Notes under the pieces: generated by a model
The model's database searches: none
The model's input: only the letters and a program-made list of their open reading frames with translations
What the model was told of the DNA's origin: nothing
Source: Poseidonibacter antarcticus
GTDB taxonomy: Bacteria > Campylobacterota > Campylobacteria > Campylobacterales > Arcobacteraceae
Length of the DNA stretch: 64,000 nucleotides
Assembly: GCF_003667345.1 (NCBI RefSeq)
Contig: NZ_RCWF01000002.1
Coordinates: forward strand, 372,001 to 436,000
Direction: 5' to 3'
Part shown: positions 44,068 through 53,530 of the stretch, one piece after another
Layout of the letters: every line of letters begins with the position of its first letter
Numbering within the stretch: the stretch's first letter is position 1
Translations under genes and position numbers: made by a program

Positions 44068-44427
44068 TTATAATTTGATACCATTATCTCTTAGTGCGTC
44101 AGCAAATGCTGCAACAACACCATGATAAAGGTAACCATTTCTGTCAAATACTACTGTATCAATTCCAGCAGCTTTTAAAGTTTCAGCAAATGCTGCTGCT
44201 ACTTTTCCTGCGTTTTCTTTATTCACGTTTAAATTCATTGTTTGAGAATTAATAGATGCTAAAGTTGTACCTTCAACATCGTTAATTGCTTGCGCACTAA
44301 TGTACTTATTAGATTTAAAGAAAGAAACTCTTGGTAACTCTGCTGTTCCAAAAATATTTCCTCTAACTCTTTTTTTTCTTTTAATTCTTAATGAATTTTT
44401 TTTCGCTAAATCTTTTGCTCTACTCAT
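44068..44427 (-). CDS. rplR: Ribosomal protein L18 (uL18)
   Basis: A 119-residue 5S-rRNA-binding protein, with [10 protein letters not shown] at the N-terminus, [13 protein letters not shown] and [10 protein letters not shown] near the end. Order and length are normal for the spc operon. Confidence 0.97.
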   Translation of the reverse strand: MSRAKDLAKKNSLRIKRKKRVRGNIFGTAELPRVSFFKSNKYISAQAINDVEGTTLASINSQTMNLNVNKENAGKVAAAFAETLKAAGIDTVVFDRNGYLYHGVVAAFADALRDNGIKL

Positions 44428-44438
44428 AGTGTCATACC

Positions 44439-44972
44439 TTACTTAGCTGTTTTTCCGGCTTTTCTAACGATATGCTCGTCAGTATACTTCACACCTTTAC
44501 CTTTGTATGGTTCTGGTTTTCTGTAGCCTCTTATTATTGCAGCAGCTTGACCAACTTGTTGTTTGTCAGCACCTTTAACGTGAATTATGTTTTTCTCAAC
44601 AGAAATTTCTAAACCATCTTCGATTTCGAAATTAATTGGGTGTGAATAACCTAATTGTAGTTCTAAAACTTTACCTTTAACAGCAGCTCTATAACCAACA
44701 CCATTGATTTCTAAAGATTTTTGAAAACCTGTAGTTAATCCATCAATTGCATTGCTAACTAAAGCTCTATAAGTTCCCCAGAAAGCTGAAGATTCTTTTT
44801 CTTCTCCAACTTTAGATAGTACCACGTTACCTTCAGCAACTTCGATACCAACTCGACCATGAGTCTCAACAGAAGAAACTTTGTTCCCTTTTTTTACATC
44901 AATAATAGTACCATTTACAGATACTTCAATTCCTGCAGGAATTGCGATAGGTTTTTTACCAATTCTAGACAT
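44439..44972 (-). CDS. rplF: Ribosomal protein L6 (uL6)
   Basis: A 177-residue 50S protein that begins M-S-R-I-G-K-K-P-I and ends with [11 protein letters not shown]. It has two related beta-alpha halves. It lies between rpsH and rplR as expected. Confidence 0.97.
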   Translation of the reverse strand: MSRIGKKPIAIPAGIEVSVNGTIIDVKKGNKVSSVETHGRVGIEVAEGNVVLSKVGEEKESSAFWGTYRALVSNAIDGLTTGFQKSLEINGVGYRAAVKGKVLELQLGYSHPINFEIEDGLEISVEKNIIHVKGADKQQVGQAAAIIRGYRKPEPYKGKGVKYTDEHIVRKAGKTAK

Positions 44973-44981
44973 TATTACTCC

Positions 44982-45380
44982 CTACCATACAGTACAAAGA
45001 ACTTCGCCACCAACATTAGCTGCAAATGCTTCATCGTTAGCAATTACACCTTTGTTAGTAGAAACGATGATTGTACCGTATCCATTTTTAAAGCTTTTAA
45101 TTTCAGAAGCGTTTTTATAAACTCTTCGTCCTGGTTTAGAAACTCTAGTAATTTCATTAATTACTGATTTTTCATTGTCATCATACTTCAATTCAACTTG
45201 AATTGTTTTTTTATTATTTTGCCCGTCAATAACTTTGAATCCAGTAATATACTCTTTTTGAACTAAAACGTTTAAAACGCCTACAGTAGTTCTTGAGTGT
45301 AATAATGTAGCAACATCTAATTTTCTTAGAGCTGCATTTCTAATTCTTGTTAAAGCATCTGCGATTATATCATTCATCAT
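44982..45380 (-). CDS. rpsH: Ribosomal protein S8 (uS8)
   Basis: A 132-residue 30S protein ([12 protein letters not shown] near the start; [12 protein letters not shown] at the end). Two tandem ATG codons; the AGGAGA site fits the first better. In E. coli S8 represses the spc operon, but no such site was sought here. Confidence 0.97.
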   Translation of the reverse strand: MMNDIIADALTRIRNAALRKLDVATLLHSRTTVGVLNVLVQKEYITGFKVIDGQNNKKTIQVELKYDDNEKSVINEITRVSKPGRRVYKNASEIKSFKNGYGTIIVSTNKGVIANDEAFAANVGGEVLCTVW

Positions 45381-45393
45381 AGCTTAAATTCTC

Positions 45394-45579
45394 CTACCAA
45401 CTAGCTTTTCTAACGCCAGGTAATAAACCTTCGTTAGCCATTTTTCTTAAACAAATTCTACATAAACCAAAATCTCTATATACTGAGTGAGGTCTACCAC
45501 AAACAGAACATCTTGTATATGCTCTTGAAGAGAACTTTGGAGTTCTTTGTTGTTTTGCAATCATAGATTTCTTTGCCAT
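45394..45579 (-). CDS. rpsN: Ribosomal protein S14, zinc-binding type (uS14)
   Basis: A 61-residue S14 of the short C+ type. Four zinc cysteines are seen at residues 24, 27, 40 and 43 (C-S-V-C ... C-R-I-C). It overlaps rplE by one base. No second, zinc-free S14 copy is in the window. Confidence 0.97.
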   Translation of the reverse strand: MAKKSMIAKQQRTPKFSSRAYTRCSVCGRPHSVYRDFGLCRICLRKMANEGLLPGVRKASW

Positions 45580-46136
45580 TACGCTCTTCCTTTAGTAAAT
45601 GGAATTCCTACTAACTCTAATAATCTGTATGCTTCAGCATCATCAGTAGCAGTTGTAGAAACTGAAATATTCATACCGTGAGTTGTAATAATATTATCAT
45701 ATACAACTTCTGGGAACATTAATTGTTCGTCTAAACCAAAGTTAAAGTTTCCTCTACCGTCAAAACCATTTCTATTAAGACCTCTAAAATCCTTAACTCT
45801 TGGTAATGCGATTGAACAAAGTTTATCTAAGAAAGTGTACATTTGTTCACCTCTTAAAGTAACTTTTACTCCTACAGGGTAACCTTCTCTTACTTTAAAT
45901 CCAGCAACAGATTTTTTTGCAATAACTTTAACAGCTTGTTGACCAGCTATTAAAGAAATAGTATCTTGAATGTTTTGCATTAATTTACTATCTTTCATTG
46001 CTTCACCAGCACCAACAGAGATAGTAACTTTATCTAACTTTGCAGTTAACATTTTGTTTTTTGGAAACTCTGCTTCTAAAGCTGGTTTAATTTCTGCTTT
46101 ATATCTTTCTAATAATCTTGCTGCCATTTTACTCAC
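45579..46136 (-). CDS. rplE: Ribosomal protein L5 (uL5)
   Basis: A 185-residue 5S-rRNA-contacting protein, with [18 protein letters not shown] and R-V-K-D-F-R-G-L internally. It overlaps the end of rplX by eight bases, indicating translational coupling. Confidence 0.97.
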   Translation of the reverse strand: MSKMAARLLERYKAEIKPALEAEFPKNKMLTAKLDKVTISVGAGEAMKDSKLMQNIQDTISLIAGQQAVKVIAKKSVAGFKVREGYPVGVKVTLRGEQMYTFLDKLCSIALPRVKDFRGLNRNGFDGRGNFNFGLDEQLMFPEVVYDNIITTHGMNISVSTTATDDAEAYRLLELVGIPFTKGRA

Positions 46137-46368
46137 CTTCTACTTTAGTTACATTAGAAATGTCAATTGGCATTTCTTTATTAACAAACCCACCATCAGG
46201 GTTTTTTTCTTGATCAGGTTTAACAGTTTTTTTAGCAACTTTACAATCTTTTACGATTACTTTGTTTTTTGAAGGTAATACTTGTAAAACTTCACCAGTT
46301 TTACCTTTGTCATCACCAGCGATGATTTTAACTGTATCACCTTTTCTGATTTTTAATTTAATTGCCAT
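46129..46368 (-). CDS. rplX: Ribosomal protein L24 (uL24)
   Basis: A 79-residue KOW-domain protein ([17 protein letters not shown]). A longer frame starts at 46389, but the start at 46368 has a GGAGGT site ten bases upstream and gives the family N-terminus M-A-I-K-L-K. It is one of the first proteins in 50S assembly. Confidence 0.95.
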   Translation of the reverse strand: MAIKLKIRKGDTVKIIAGDDKGKTGEVLQVLPSKNKVIVKDCKVAKKTVKPDQEKNPDGGFVNKEMPIDISNVTKVEGE

Positions 46369-46369
46369 A

Positions 46370-46738
46370 TTATAATACCTCCGGTGCAAGTGAAACGATT
46401 TTCATGAAACCTGAATATCTAACTTCTCTAGCAACTGGTCCGAAAATTCTTGTTCCAATTGGATCTTTTTTAGCATCTAAGATAACAGCTGCGTTATCAT
46501 CAAATCTAATTAAAGAACCATTTTCTCTTTGAACTTCTTTATGTGTTCTAACAACTACTGCTTTAACAACTTGACCTTTTTTAACTTTACCAGTTGGTAA
46601 AGCTTTCTTAACTGAAGCAACAATAACGTCACCAACAGTTGCGTATCTTCTCTTAGATCCACCAAGAACTTTGATACACATGATTTGTTTTGCACCTGTG
46701 TTGTCAGCTACATTTAATCTAGTAAAACTTTGAATCAT
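46370..46738 (-). CDS. rplN: Ribosomal protein L14 (uL14)
   Basis: A 122-residue 50S protein beginning [17 protein letters not shown]. The sequence is highly conserved and of full length. It overlaps the rpsQ stop by one base. Confidence 0.98.
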   Translation of the reverse strand: MIQSFTRLNVADNTGAKQIMCIKVLGGSKRRYATVGDVIVASVKKALPTGKVKKGQVVKAVVVRTHKEVQRENGSLIRFDDNAAVILDAKKDPIGTRIFGPVAREVRYSGFMKIVSLAPEVL

Positions 46739-46989
46739 TAGTTAGCTCCTGTAGATACAATCATCTTTAATCTAAAAGATTTAGTTTTTGATAAAGGTCT
46801 ACATTCAACAGCAACAACTTTATCTCCAACTTTTAATTCATTTTTTTCATCATGAACTAAATATTTTTTAAATCTTTTTACCATTTTGTGGTATCTTGGG
46901 TGAATAACTTGTCTAGTAACTAAAACAGAAGCTGTTTTGTCTCCAGAAATTTTTACCACTACACCTTGAATCTCTCTTTTATGTGTCAT
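46738..46989 (-). CDS. rpsQ: Ribosomal protein S17 (uS17)
   Basis: An 83-residue OB-fold 30S protein ([27 protein letters not shown]). Overlaps rplN by one base. Confidence 0.97.
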   Translation of the reverse strand: MTHKREIQGVVVKISGDKTASVLVTRQVIHPRYHKMVKRFKKYLVHDEKNELKVGDKVVAVECRPLSKTKSFRLKMIVSTGAN

Positions 46990-46999
46990 CTATAGATCC

Positions 47000-47191
47000 T
47001 TAGTTAGCTTTTGCTGCAGTAATAGCTGTTTGAATCTTAGCGATATCTTTCTTCGCTACTCTTAATTCAGATGTATTTGTTAACTGCATAGTTTTTAGCT
47101 TAGCTTTTAATTCAAAAAGAAGCACCTTTTTTTCTTTTAATAATTCCGTAAGCTCTTGTAAGCTTTTGTCTTTTAAATCAGTATAGTTCAT
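47000..47191 (-). CDS. rpmC: Ribosomal protein L29 (uL29)
   Basis: A 63-residue two-helix 50S protein at the peptide exit tunnel ([10 protein letters not shown]...N-T-S-E-L). Its start overlaps rplP by 14 bases. Confidence 0.95.
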   Translation of the reverse strand: MNYTDLKDKSLQELTELLKEKKVLLFELKAKLKTMQLTNTSELRVAKKDIAKIQTAITAAKAN

Positions 47192-47603
47192 TTTCGCTAT
47201 CTTTTGTTACAATTTTTGTTTTAAATGGTAATTTATGCATTGCTAAAGTTAAAGCTTCTCTTGCTAACTCATCACTAACACCAGCCATTTCAAAACAAAT
47301 TCTACCTGGCTTGATATTCATAACCCATTTATCAACTGCACCTTTACCTTTACCCATTCTTGTTTCTAATGGTTTAGCAGTAAGTGGTTTGTCAGGGAAT
47401 ACCATAATCCAAACTTTTGCTTGTCTTTTAACTTGTCTAGTCATTGCAACCCTAGAAGCTTCAATTTGTCTAGAATCAATTCTTCCATGTTCAACAGCTT
47501 TAAGACCGATATCTCCGTAAGCTAAAGAGTTACCTCTTGCAGCTTTACCTCTATTTCGACCCTTCATCATTTTTCTGTATTTAGTTCTCTTAGGCATTAA
47601 CAT
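47178..47603 (-). CDS. rplP: Ribosomal protein L16 (uL16)
   Basis: A 141-residue 50S protein ([11 protein letters not shown] start; R-M-G-K-G-K-G near residue 82). The first ATG is kept because the M-L-x-P-K-R N-terminus is the family form and a GAGGT site is nine bases upstream. Confidence 0.97.
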   Translation of the reverse strand: MLMPKRTKYRKMMKGRNRGKAARGNSLAYGDIGLKAVEHGRIDSRQIEASRVAMTRQVKRQAKVWIMVFPDKPLTAKPLETRMGKGKGAVDKWVMNIKPGRICFEMAGVSDELAREALTLAMHKLPFKTKIVTKDSENELY

Positions 47604-47605
47604 AA

Positions 47606-48304
47606 TTATTTACCTCTTCTCTTTTGTGGTCTTCTTTTAGGTTTGTCTTCTTCAGTTTTTTCAGCTGGAATACCTTTAGCAAGTACTTCACCTTTAAAGA
47701 TCCAAACTTTAATACCAATACAACCATAAGTTGTATGAGCTTCAGCAAAACCATAATCAATTCTAGCTCTTAATGTATGTAAAGGAACTCTACCTTCTAA
47801 ATACCACTCAGTTCTAGCCATTTCAGCTCCACCAAGTCTTCCAGAAACAGAAACCTTAATACCTTTAGCTCCGCCTTTAAGTGCATTTTGCATAACTCTT
47901 TTCATAGCTCTTCTAAATGCAACTCTTCTTTCTAATTGTTGTGCAACATTTTCAGCTGAAAGTTGACCAGATAATTGTGGTTTTCTTTCTTCTTTAATAT
48001 TAACAGCAATTTCTTTTCCAACTAATTTAGAAAGATTAGCTTTTAATTTCTCAACGTCTGCACCTTTTTTACCGATAACGATACCAGGTCTTGCAGCAAC
48101 AATTGTTACTCTAATTTTTTTTGCTGTTCTTTCAACGATAGTAGATGCAACACCTGCATAATATAATTCTTTTTTAATGAATTTTCTAATTTTATCATCT
48201 TCTGAAACATTTGCTGGCATTGTAGAAAACTTTGGAAACCATCTTGATTCCCAGTTTCTATTAATACCTAGTCTTAAACCTATTGGATTAACTTTTTGAC
48301 CCAT
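47606..48304 (-). CDS. rpsC: Ribosomal protein S3 (uS3)
   Basis: A 232-residue 30S protein with a KH domain (G-I-V-I-G-K-K-G-A, about residues 74-82) and the S3 C-terminal domain. The C-terminus is a basic tail rich in Lys and Arg. It overlaps rplV by one base. Confidence 0.98.
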   Translation of the reverse strand: MGQKVNPIGLRLGINRNWESRWFPKFSTMPANVSEDDKIRKFIKKELYYAGVASTIVERTAKKIRVTIVAARPGIVIGKKGADVEKLKANLSKLVGKEIAVNIKEERKPQLSGQLSAENVAQQLERRVAFRRAMKRVMQNALKGGAKGIKVSVSGRLGGAEMARTEWYLEGRVPLHTLRARIDYGFAEAHTTYGCIGIKVWIFKGEVLAKGIPAEKTEEDKPKRRPQKRRGK

Positions 48305-48636
48305 TACTTGTCTCCTTTTTCAGCAGCAGCTACTTCAATCATAATATGTGCAGTTGGTTTATGTTTTGGAGAAGCACTTCCTCTTGCTCTTGGAGTAAAT
48401 CTCTTAAGAACTGGACCGTTATCAACTCTAGCAGATGTAATAACTGCATTTTCTGGTTCTAAACCTGAATTCGCAACAGCAGAAGCGATAACTTTTGAAA
48501 TAATACCAGCCGCTTTGTTAGGAGTAAATTCTAAAGATGCAATTGCATACTCAGCATTCATACCTTGAACTTCTCTAGCAATTAATCTTGCTTTTGTAGG
48601 TGAAAGTCTAATAAATTTTAATATTGCTCTAGCCAT
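48304..48636 (-). CDS. rplV: Ribosomal protein L22 (uL22)
   Basis: A 110-residue 50S tunnel protein ([21 protein letters not shown] near the tip). A TTG codon one position upstream (48639) is also open, but ATG at 48636 follows AAAGGTG with proper spacing, so I start there. Confidence 0.96.
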   Translation of the reverse strand: MARAILKFIRLSPTKARLIAREVQGMNAEYAIASLEFTPNKAAGIISKVIASAVANSGLEPENAVITSARVDNGPVLKRFTPRARGSASPKHKPTAHIMIEVAAAEKGDK

Positions 48637-48639
48637 CAA

Positions 48640-48915
48640 TTACACCTTTCTTTGAACAGAACCTTTATGGCCCTTAAATGTTCTAGTAGGTGCAAATTCA
48701 CCTAATTTATATCCAACATGATTCTCTGTAACATTTACAGGAACGAAGTTTCTTCCATTGTGCACATTAAAAGTAAGTCCAATCATATCTGGTAAGATCA
48801 TAGATCTTCTTGACCATGTTTTGATTGGTTTTTTATCATTAGCTTCATTAGCTTTGATAACTTTCTTTAATAAGTGTGCGTCTATAAATGGACCTTTTTT
48901 TATTGATCTTGACAT
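48640..48915 (-). CDS. rpsS: Ribosomal protein S19 (uS19)
   Basis: A 91-residue 30S protein ([31 protein letters not shown] near the end). Full length. Confidence 0.97.
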   Translation of the reverse strand: MSRSIKKGPFIDAHLLKKVIKANEANDKKPIKTWSRRSMILPDMIGLTFNVHNGRNFVPVNVTENHVGYKLGEFAPTRTFKGHKGSVQRKV

Positions 48916-48924
48916 CTTAAACCC

Positions 48925-49752
48925 TTACTTCTTTTTTCTTGAAATGATTAGTTTATCACTAGCTTTTTTCTTTCTAGTTTTATAACCTTTAGTTGGCATA
49001 CCCCATGGAGTAACAGGATGTCTTCCAGAGTTTGTCTTACCTTCACCACCACCGTGTGGGTGATCAATTGGGTTCATTGCAGAACCTCTTGTTTGTGGTC
49101 TCTTACCTAAATGTCTTTGTCTACCGGCTTTACCAATAATCATATTAGAGAAGTCTTCGTTTCCAACAATACCAATTGTTGCCATACAAACAGAAAGAAT
49201 TTTTCTCATTTCACCTGAAGGAAGTCTTACGATTACGTATTTGTCTTCTCTACCCATGATTTGAGCGTATCCACCAGCAGATCTAGCTACTTGTCCACCT
49301 TTACCTGGTTTTAATTCAATGTTATGAACCATTGTACCAACAGGGATACTGATTAATCTCATTGCATTACCTGGTAAAATATCAAGTCCTGCTTCAGCAG
49401 CTTGAATTTTTGCGCCAACTTTTAATCCAGAAGGTTGTAAAATGTATCTTTTATCACCATCAGCATAAGTTACTAAACAAATTCTACAGTTTCTATATGG
49501 GTCATATTCAATAGTTGAAATAGTACCTTCTACACCGAATTTATTTCTTTTGAAATCAATAATTCTATATAATTTCTTAGCACCTGCTTCTTTGTGTCTT
49601 GAAGTGATTCTACCGTTATTATTTCTACCAGCTGATGCTTTTACTCTTGTAAGTAATGATCTAACTGTTGCTTTAGAAGTAATATCAGAAGTATCCATTA
49701 CAGACATAAATCTTCTTGCAGGAGTTATTGGTCTAAATTTTTTAATTGCCAT
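48925..49752 (-). CDS. rplB: Ribosomal protein L2 (uL2)
   Basis: A 275-residue 50S protein needed for subunit joining and the peptidyl-transferase centre. The conserved [17 protein letters not shown] stretch is present at about residues 223-239, with the catalysis-linked His. Confidence 0.98.
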   Translation of the reverse strand: MAIKKFRPITPARRFMSVMDTSDITSKATVRSLLTRVKASAGRNNNGRITSRHKEAGAKKLYRIIDFKRNKFGVEGTISTIEYDPYRNCRICLVTYADGDKRYILQPSGLKVGAKIQAAEAGLDILPGNAMRLISIPVGTMVHNIELKPGKGGQVARSAGGYAQIMGREDKYVIVRLPSGEMRKILSVCMATIGIVGNEDFSNMIIGKAGRQRHLGKRPQTRGSAMNPIDHPHGGGEGKTNSGRHPVTPWGMPTKGYKTRKKKASDKLIISRKKK

Positions 49753-49762
49753 TCATATCTCC

Positions 49763-50044
49763 TTAAGCTGAAAGGTTCGCTATTTCAGCGCCCTCTGGTA
49801 ATGTTACATAGAATTTTTTGAAATCTGGTCTTGAACCTAATTTCCCTTTAAATCTTTTAACTTTTCCATTTTGTCTTAAAGAATTTACTTTTGATGGAGT
49901 AACACCAAAATATTCTTTAAATACTTCTTTAAGTCCATTCTTAGTCATTCTTGGACTAGTCTGAACTACGATTACACCATGTTCTTGAAGCTCTATTGTT
50001 TTTTCTGTATATAATATTGCTTTAATATCTGTTATATCTGCCAT
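49763..50044 (-). CDS. rplW: Ribosomal protein L23 (uL23)
   Basis: A 93-residue protein at the tunnel exit where trigger factor and SRP dock (T-E-K-T at 13-16; [11 protein letters not shown]). One base separates it from rplD. Confidence 0.95.
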   Translation of the reverse strand: MADITDIKAILYTEKTIELQEHGVIVVQTSPRMTKNGLKEVFKEYFGVTPSKVNSLRQNGKVKRFKGKLGSRPDFKKFYVTLPEGAEIANLSA

Positions 50045-50045
50045 C

Positions 50046-50657
50046 TTAAGCCTCTTTTGTTAATGATTCAAATACTGATTTTTCAATTAGTACTGAATGG
50101 TATGCTGCAATTAAATAAGCGTTAACTTCTTGCTTTTCAATCATGTAACAATTTTTAACATTTCTAAACGCTAAGTATGTTTTCTCATCAATTGTATCAA
50201 CTACAACTAGAGTATCTCTTTGGTTTAATTTATTTAAAATTGCAAGTGCGTCTTTAGTTTTTCCAGATTCAACAGAAATTGAATCAGTTACAAATAAAGA
50301 ACCGTTATCAGCTTGTGCATTTAAAGCGAAACTTAATGCTAAAGCTTTTTGTTTTTTATTTACTTTTTGTACATAGTTTCTTTTACTAGGTCCAAAAACT
50401 TGTCCACCACCAACAAATAATGGTGATCTCATAGAACCATATCTAGCTCCACCAGAACCTTTTTGAGCTTTAGGTTTTCTACCACCACCTCTAACTTCTG
50501 ATCTATTTTTAACTCTAGCAGTATTTGCTCTTTGAGCCGCTAAGTATGATTTAGCATATAAGTATAAGTTGTGAGAGTTAATCTCAGCAAACTTAGCTGG
50601 TAATGCTACGTCACCATTAGCTTCAAATTTGTCATTTAATACTATTGCATTACTCAT
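50046..50657 (-). CDS. rplD: Ribosomal protein L4 (uL4)
   Basis: A 203-residue 50S protein with the extended tunnel loop ([16 protein letters not shown], about residues 56-71). In E. coli L4 also represses the S10 operon by acting on its leader; a leader hairpin is present here at 51578-51606. It overlaps rplC by four bases. Confidence 0.97.
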   Translation of the reverse strand: MSNAIVLNDKFEANGDVALPAKFAEINSHNLYLYAKSYLAAQRANTARVKNRSEVRGGGRKPKAQKGSGGARYGSMRSPLFVGGGQVFGPSKRNYVQKVNKKQKALALSFALNAQADNGSLFVTDSISVESGKTKDALAILNKLNQRDTLVVVDTIDEKTYLAFRNVKNCYMIEKQEVNAYLIAAYHSVLIEKSVFESLTKEA

Positions 50658-51229
50658 TTAGCAACCTTTACTTTTCCTAATCTACCGTTTGCACCAGATA
50701 CTGAACCTTTTACTACTAAAATTCCAGTTTCTGCATCAAATGATACTACATCATTTTTAACGCTAACAGTTGTATTTCCGTATTGTCCTGGCATTTTCTT
50801 ACCTGGTTGAACTCTACCTGGCCATTCTGCATTACCGATTGAACCAGTTCTTTTACCCATTCTGTGACCATGTGATGCTCTACCACCTGCAAAATTCCAT
50901 CTTTTAACAACACCAGAGAAACCTCTACCTTTAGTGTTAAAAGTTGTTTTTAAAACTTTTGCTTCTGATAAACCACTTACATCTAAATCACCAGCTTCAG
51001 TATTTGCTACTTCTAAAGTTGCAAATCTATTAAACTCTTTAGATAAGTTGAATTTCTTTTGTTGACCTTCAATTGTTTTATTCATCTTTTTACCAGATGC
51101 ATAAGAAACAAATGCTACACCGTCAGTCACTTCACATACTTTAGTATCAAGAACTCTTAAAAGTGTAACAGGAACAGCAGGAACTGAAACAGTTCTACTC
51201 ATACCAATTTTTTCTACGATAAATTCCAT
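50654..51229 (-). CDS. rplC: Ribosomal protein L3 (uL3)
   Basis: A 191-residue 50S protein, with [13 protein letters not shown] and [11 protein letters not shown] in the loop that reaches the peptidyl-transferase centre. Slightly shorter than E. coli L3 but complete. Confidence 0.97.
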   Translation of the reverse strand: MEFIVEKIGMSRTVSVPAVPVTLLRVLDTKVCEVTDGVAFVSYASGKKMNKTIEGQQKKFNLSKEFNRFATLEVANTEAGDLDVSGLSEAKVLKTTFNTKGRGFSGVVKRWNFAGGRASHGHRMGKRTGSIGNAEWPGRVQPGKKMPGQYGNTTVSVKNDVVSFDAETGILVVKGSVSGANGRLGKVKVAK

Positions 51230-51242
51230 TTATTACCCTTTC

Positions 51243-51557
51243 TTATTCTTGACCCATAGATCTAACTTCAACATCAACTTCTGGAGCTAAGTCAAGTTTC
51301 ATTAATGAATCTACAGTATCTGGAGTTGCAGCTATGATATCAATCATTCTTGAATGAACTCTGATTTCAAATTGCTCTCTAGCATCCTTATTAACGTGAG
51401 GACCTTTAAGAACTGTATATCTTCTAATCTTTGTTGGTAAAGGTATAGGACCTCTCAACTCAGCACCAGTTCTTTTAACAGCTTCAACTATTGAAGCAAC
51501 ACTTCTGTCTAAAACTCTGTGATCGTAAGCTTTTAACTTTAATCTAATTTTTTCCAT
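51243..51557 (-). CDS. rpsJ: Ribosomal protein S10 (uS10)
   Basis: A 104-residue 30S protein and NusE antitermination factor ([21 protein letters not shown] near the loop). It is the first gene of the superoperon, preceded by a 60-base leader and a consensus promoter. Confidence 0.98.
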   Translation of the reverse strand: MEKIRLKLKAYDHRVLDRSVASIVEAVKRTGAELRGPIPLPTKIRRYTVLKGPHVNKDAREQFEIRVHSRMIDIIAATPDTVDSLMKLDLAPEVDVEVRSMGQE

Positions 51558-51577
51558 TTTTTTCCTTTAAAGAACTC

Positions 51578-51606
51578 GTTAGATGCACGATAAATCGCAC
51601 TCTAAC
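51578..51606 (-). promoter_or_regulatory. Hairpin in the S10-operon leader
   Basis: In the leader transcript, GTTAGAGTGCGA pairs with TCGTGCATCTAAC around a 4-base loop, giving a 12-pair stem with one bulged A and two G-T pairs. It stands between the promoter and rpsJ and could be an autoregulatory target, as the L4-controlled leader of E. coli is, though the structure is different. Confidence 0.5.
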
Positions 51607-51623
51607 CCTTTTTATGGACGCGG

Positions 51624-51652
51624 ATTATAACTTAAAAGAGATTAGATGTCAA
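51624..51652 (-). promoter_or_regulatory. Perfect consensus promoter of the S10-spc superoperon
   Basis: On the minus strand TTGACA (51652-51647), a 17-bp spacer and TATAAT (51629-51624) match sigma-70 consensus at all twelve positions. The start is predicted near 51617, followed by a GC-containing GTCC discriminator region. Confidence 0.9.
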
Positions 51653-51765
51653 GTATTATGGGCTTTTATATACAAAAAGTAGTATTTTATTTCCTTTTAA
51701 AAAGGACAAGTATGCTAGTTTAGCTATACTTGTAAGTAAAATTTAAGTTTAAGACTTCAAATATT

Positions 51766-52986
51766 TTAATTTTTATTTAGCTTATGTCCGCAGTTAAAAC
51801 AATTGTTTAAATTTTTGATTGTATCTTTATTACAACTTGGACATTTAATCTTTAATTCATTTTGACAGGAAGGACAAAATTTCATATTTAAATAATCTAC
51901 CCTATTTTGGCATTTAACACAAATACTTTTATTATAGCTTTGAATATTAGAAATACTATTTTGTTCTAATTTTTTTATATTTTCTCTATAACGTTTTTGA
52001 ATTTTTACTATTATATATCCAAAAATCAAGATAAATAATACAATTACAAAATAGTAAACTACAAAAGGTATTTCTATTTGATAAAAAAAGTTTAGTACTT
52101 TTTCTAGAAATATTTTTGGTAGTAAAATATATATTAGATTTAAGATTGATATTATTGTAGGAATTAAAGTTACAATAACAATATTTTTAAACATTATATA
52201 AAGTGTATATTTTTCATTCTTTAAATATTTCTTCATTATATATAATGATAAAAAAAGAAGTGGAAATAAAAAGATTAAACTTATTAGCTCTTTTTTAATC
52301 TTATATGATTTACTTGCACTTTTATAATCACCTAGTATTTGTTTTTTATTTAAATCTACAAATTCAATAAATTCTTTTACACTTTTTGAATTTGAAAACT
52401 CTTTAGCTATGTTTTCTTTTTGTTTTTTTAATTCTTCATTATGTTTTAAATATTTATTATATTTTGATTTTATATTTTCAGAAGAAATATCATCTTTTAT
52501 TATTGATTTTGATGAGTCTTGAGAACTCATTTTTTCAAATAATACAGTATTATAATTTTCCCTTAAATAAGATAGTTCACTATTTACTTTTGATTGTTGT
52601 TGATTTATCTTTCTTTGTTTTTCTTTTAAGATTTTAATATTATGTTCTGATTTAACTATTTTAAGTTTTTCATTTACAATTGTATTACATCTTGGATCTA
52701 TTTCTTTTTCTTTTATACTTTGATATTTATTGTTATAATTTTCATATGTATAAATATAATTATTAAAATCATTTAAACTTTTTGAATTAACAATATTTCT
52801 ACATTGTTGTGAAAATGTAACATTAGGGTTATTTAAGACTTTTATTTGAAAATCAATTCCAAGACCAATTGTAATGAAAATAAATATATCAAGAAATATA
52901 ATAAACAGTATTGTAAGTTTAGATAGTTTTTCACTTCCAGTATAAACGAAGTTATTTTTGTAAAAAGTTTTAAGTGGGTTTTTCAT
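51766..52986 (-). CDS. Membrane protein with coiled coil and double zinc ribbon
   Basis: A 406-residue protein that I do not recognise as a named family. It has a basic N-terminus, TM1 (about residues 24-47), a long polar coiled-coil region (about 80-225), three further hydrophobic segments (about 235-252, 262-290 and 305-330), then a C-terminal double zinc ribbon (about 355-403). The ribbon has four C-x-x-C pairs: C-V-K-C, C-P-S-C, C-P-S-C and C-F-N-C. The ribbon and N-terminus should be cytoplasmic. Zinc ribbons of this DZANK type often mediate protein binding. It is monocistronic, next to the S10 promoter. Confidence 0.65.
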   Translation of the reverse strand: MKNPLKTFYKNNFVYTGSEKLSKLTILFIIFLDIFIFITIGLGIDFQIKVLNNPNVTFSQQCRNIVNSKSLNDFNNYIYTYENYNNKYQSIKEKEIDPRCNTIVNEKLKIVKSEHNIKILKEKQRKINQQQSKVNSELSYLRENYNTVLFEKMSSQDSSKSIIKDDISSENIKSKYNKYLKHNEELKKQKENIAKEFSNSKSVKEFIEFVDLNKKQILGDYKSASKSYKIKKELISLIFLFPLLFLSLYIMKKYLKNEKYTLYIMFKNIVIVTLIPTIISILNLIYILLPKIFLEKVLNFFYQIEIPFVVYYFVIVLFILIFGYIIVKIQKRYRENIKKLEQNSISNIQSYNKSICVKCQNRVDYLNMKFCPSCQNELKIKCPSCNKDTIKNLNNCFNCGHKLNKN

Positions 52987-53033
52987 ATAAGTAAATCCTA
53001 AATTTTTAATTTAGAATTCTACTATATTTAGGT

Positions 53034-53522
53034 TTAAATAAAATATTCTTTCGATTTAGATTTTAATTTCGCATAAATTTCATTAAAATTTGCGGGATAT
53101 ACTCTAGTATCTGTAATTGTAGTTATAAAATTTGTATCACCTAACCATCTAGGCAACATATGATAATGTACATGTTGTTCTATACCAGCACCTGCTGCTT
53201 TTCCAAGATTCATACCAATATTTACACCTTCACAAGACATAACATCTTTCAAAAGCTTTACAGCCTGTCTTACACGTATACTCATAGTCAACCATACTTC
53301 ATCTGGAAGTTCTTCTATTTTATCAGTGTGATAATGAGGAATAACCATCATATGTCCTGGAGAATATGGGAATTTGTTCATTACTACAAAACAATGTTCA
53401 TCATAAAAAAGTACTTGAAGTTTTTCATCTTCTTTATTTTTTGAAATATGACAAAAAATACAACCTTTAATCTTTTCTTCACTAACATATTTAAATCGCC
53501 ATGGTGCATATAAGTGTTCCAT
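53034..53522 (-). CDS. HIT-family nucleotide hydrolase
   Basis: A 162-residue protein with the histidine-triad motif H-V-H-Y-H (His117, 119 and 121; the middle His is the nucleophile of the family). The N-terminal zinc site uses C-I-F-C (residues 21-24) and probably a later His. It is close to Ap4A-phosphorylase/AMP-hydrolase-like HIT proteins. It lies eight bases after murF in the ruvA-ddl-hydrolase-murF-HIT run, an order conserved in Campylobacterota. Confidence 0.9.
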   Translation of the reverse strand: MEHLYAPWRFKYVSEEKIKGCIFCHISKNKEDEKLQVLFYDEHCFVVMNKFPYSPGHMMVIPHYHTDKIEELPDEVWLTMSIRVRQAVKLLKDVMSCEGVNIGMNLGKAAGAGIEQHVHYHMLPRWLGDTNFITTITDTRVYPANFNEIYAKLKSKSKEYFI

Positions 53523-53530
53523 TTAATATC

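Noticed and set aside
44982-45167. Plus-strand frames inside the ribosomal-protein operon
   Set aside because: They are antisense shadows of highly conserved r-protein genes, with no ribosome binding sites and odd composition.
46369-46389. Upstream start for rplX
   Set aside because: It would add M-H-R-R-Y-Y-N before the conserved L24 N-terminus. The GGAGGT site serves the start at 46368.
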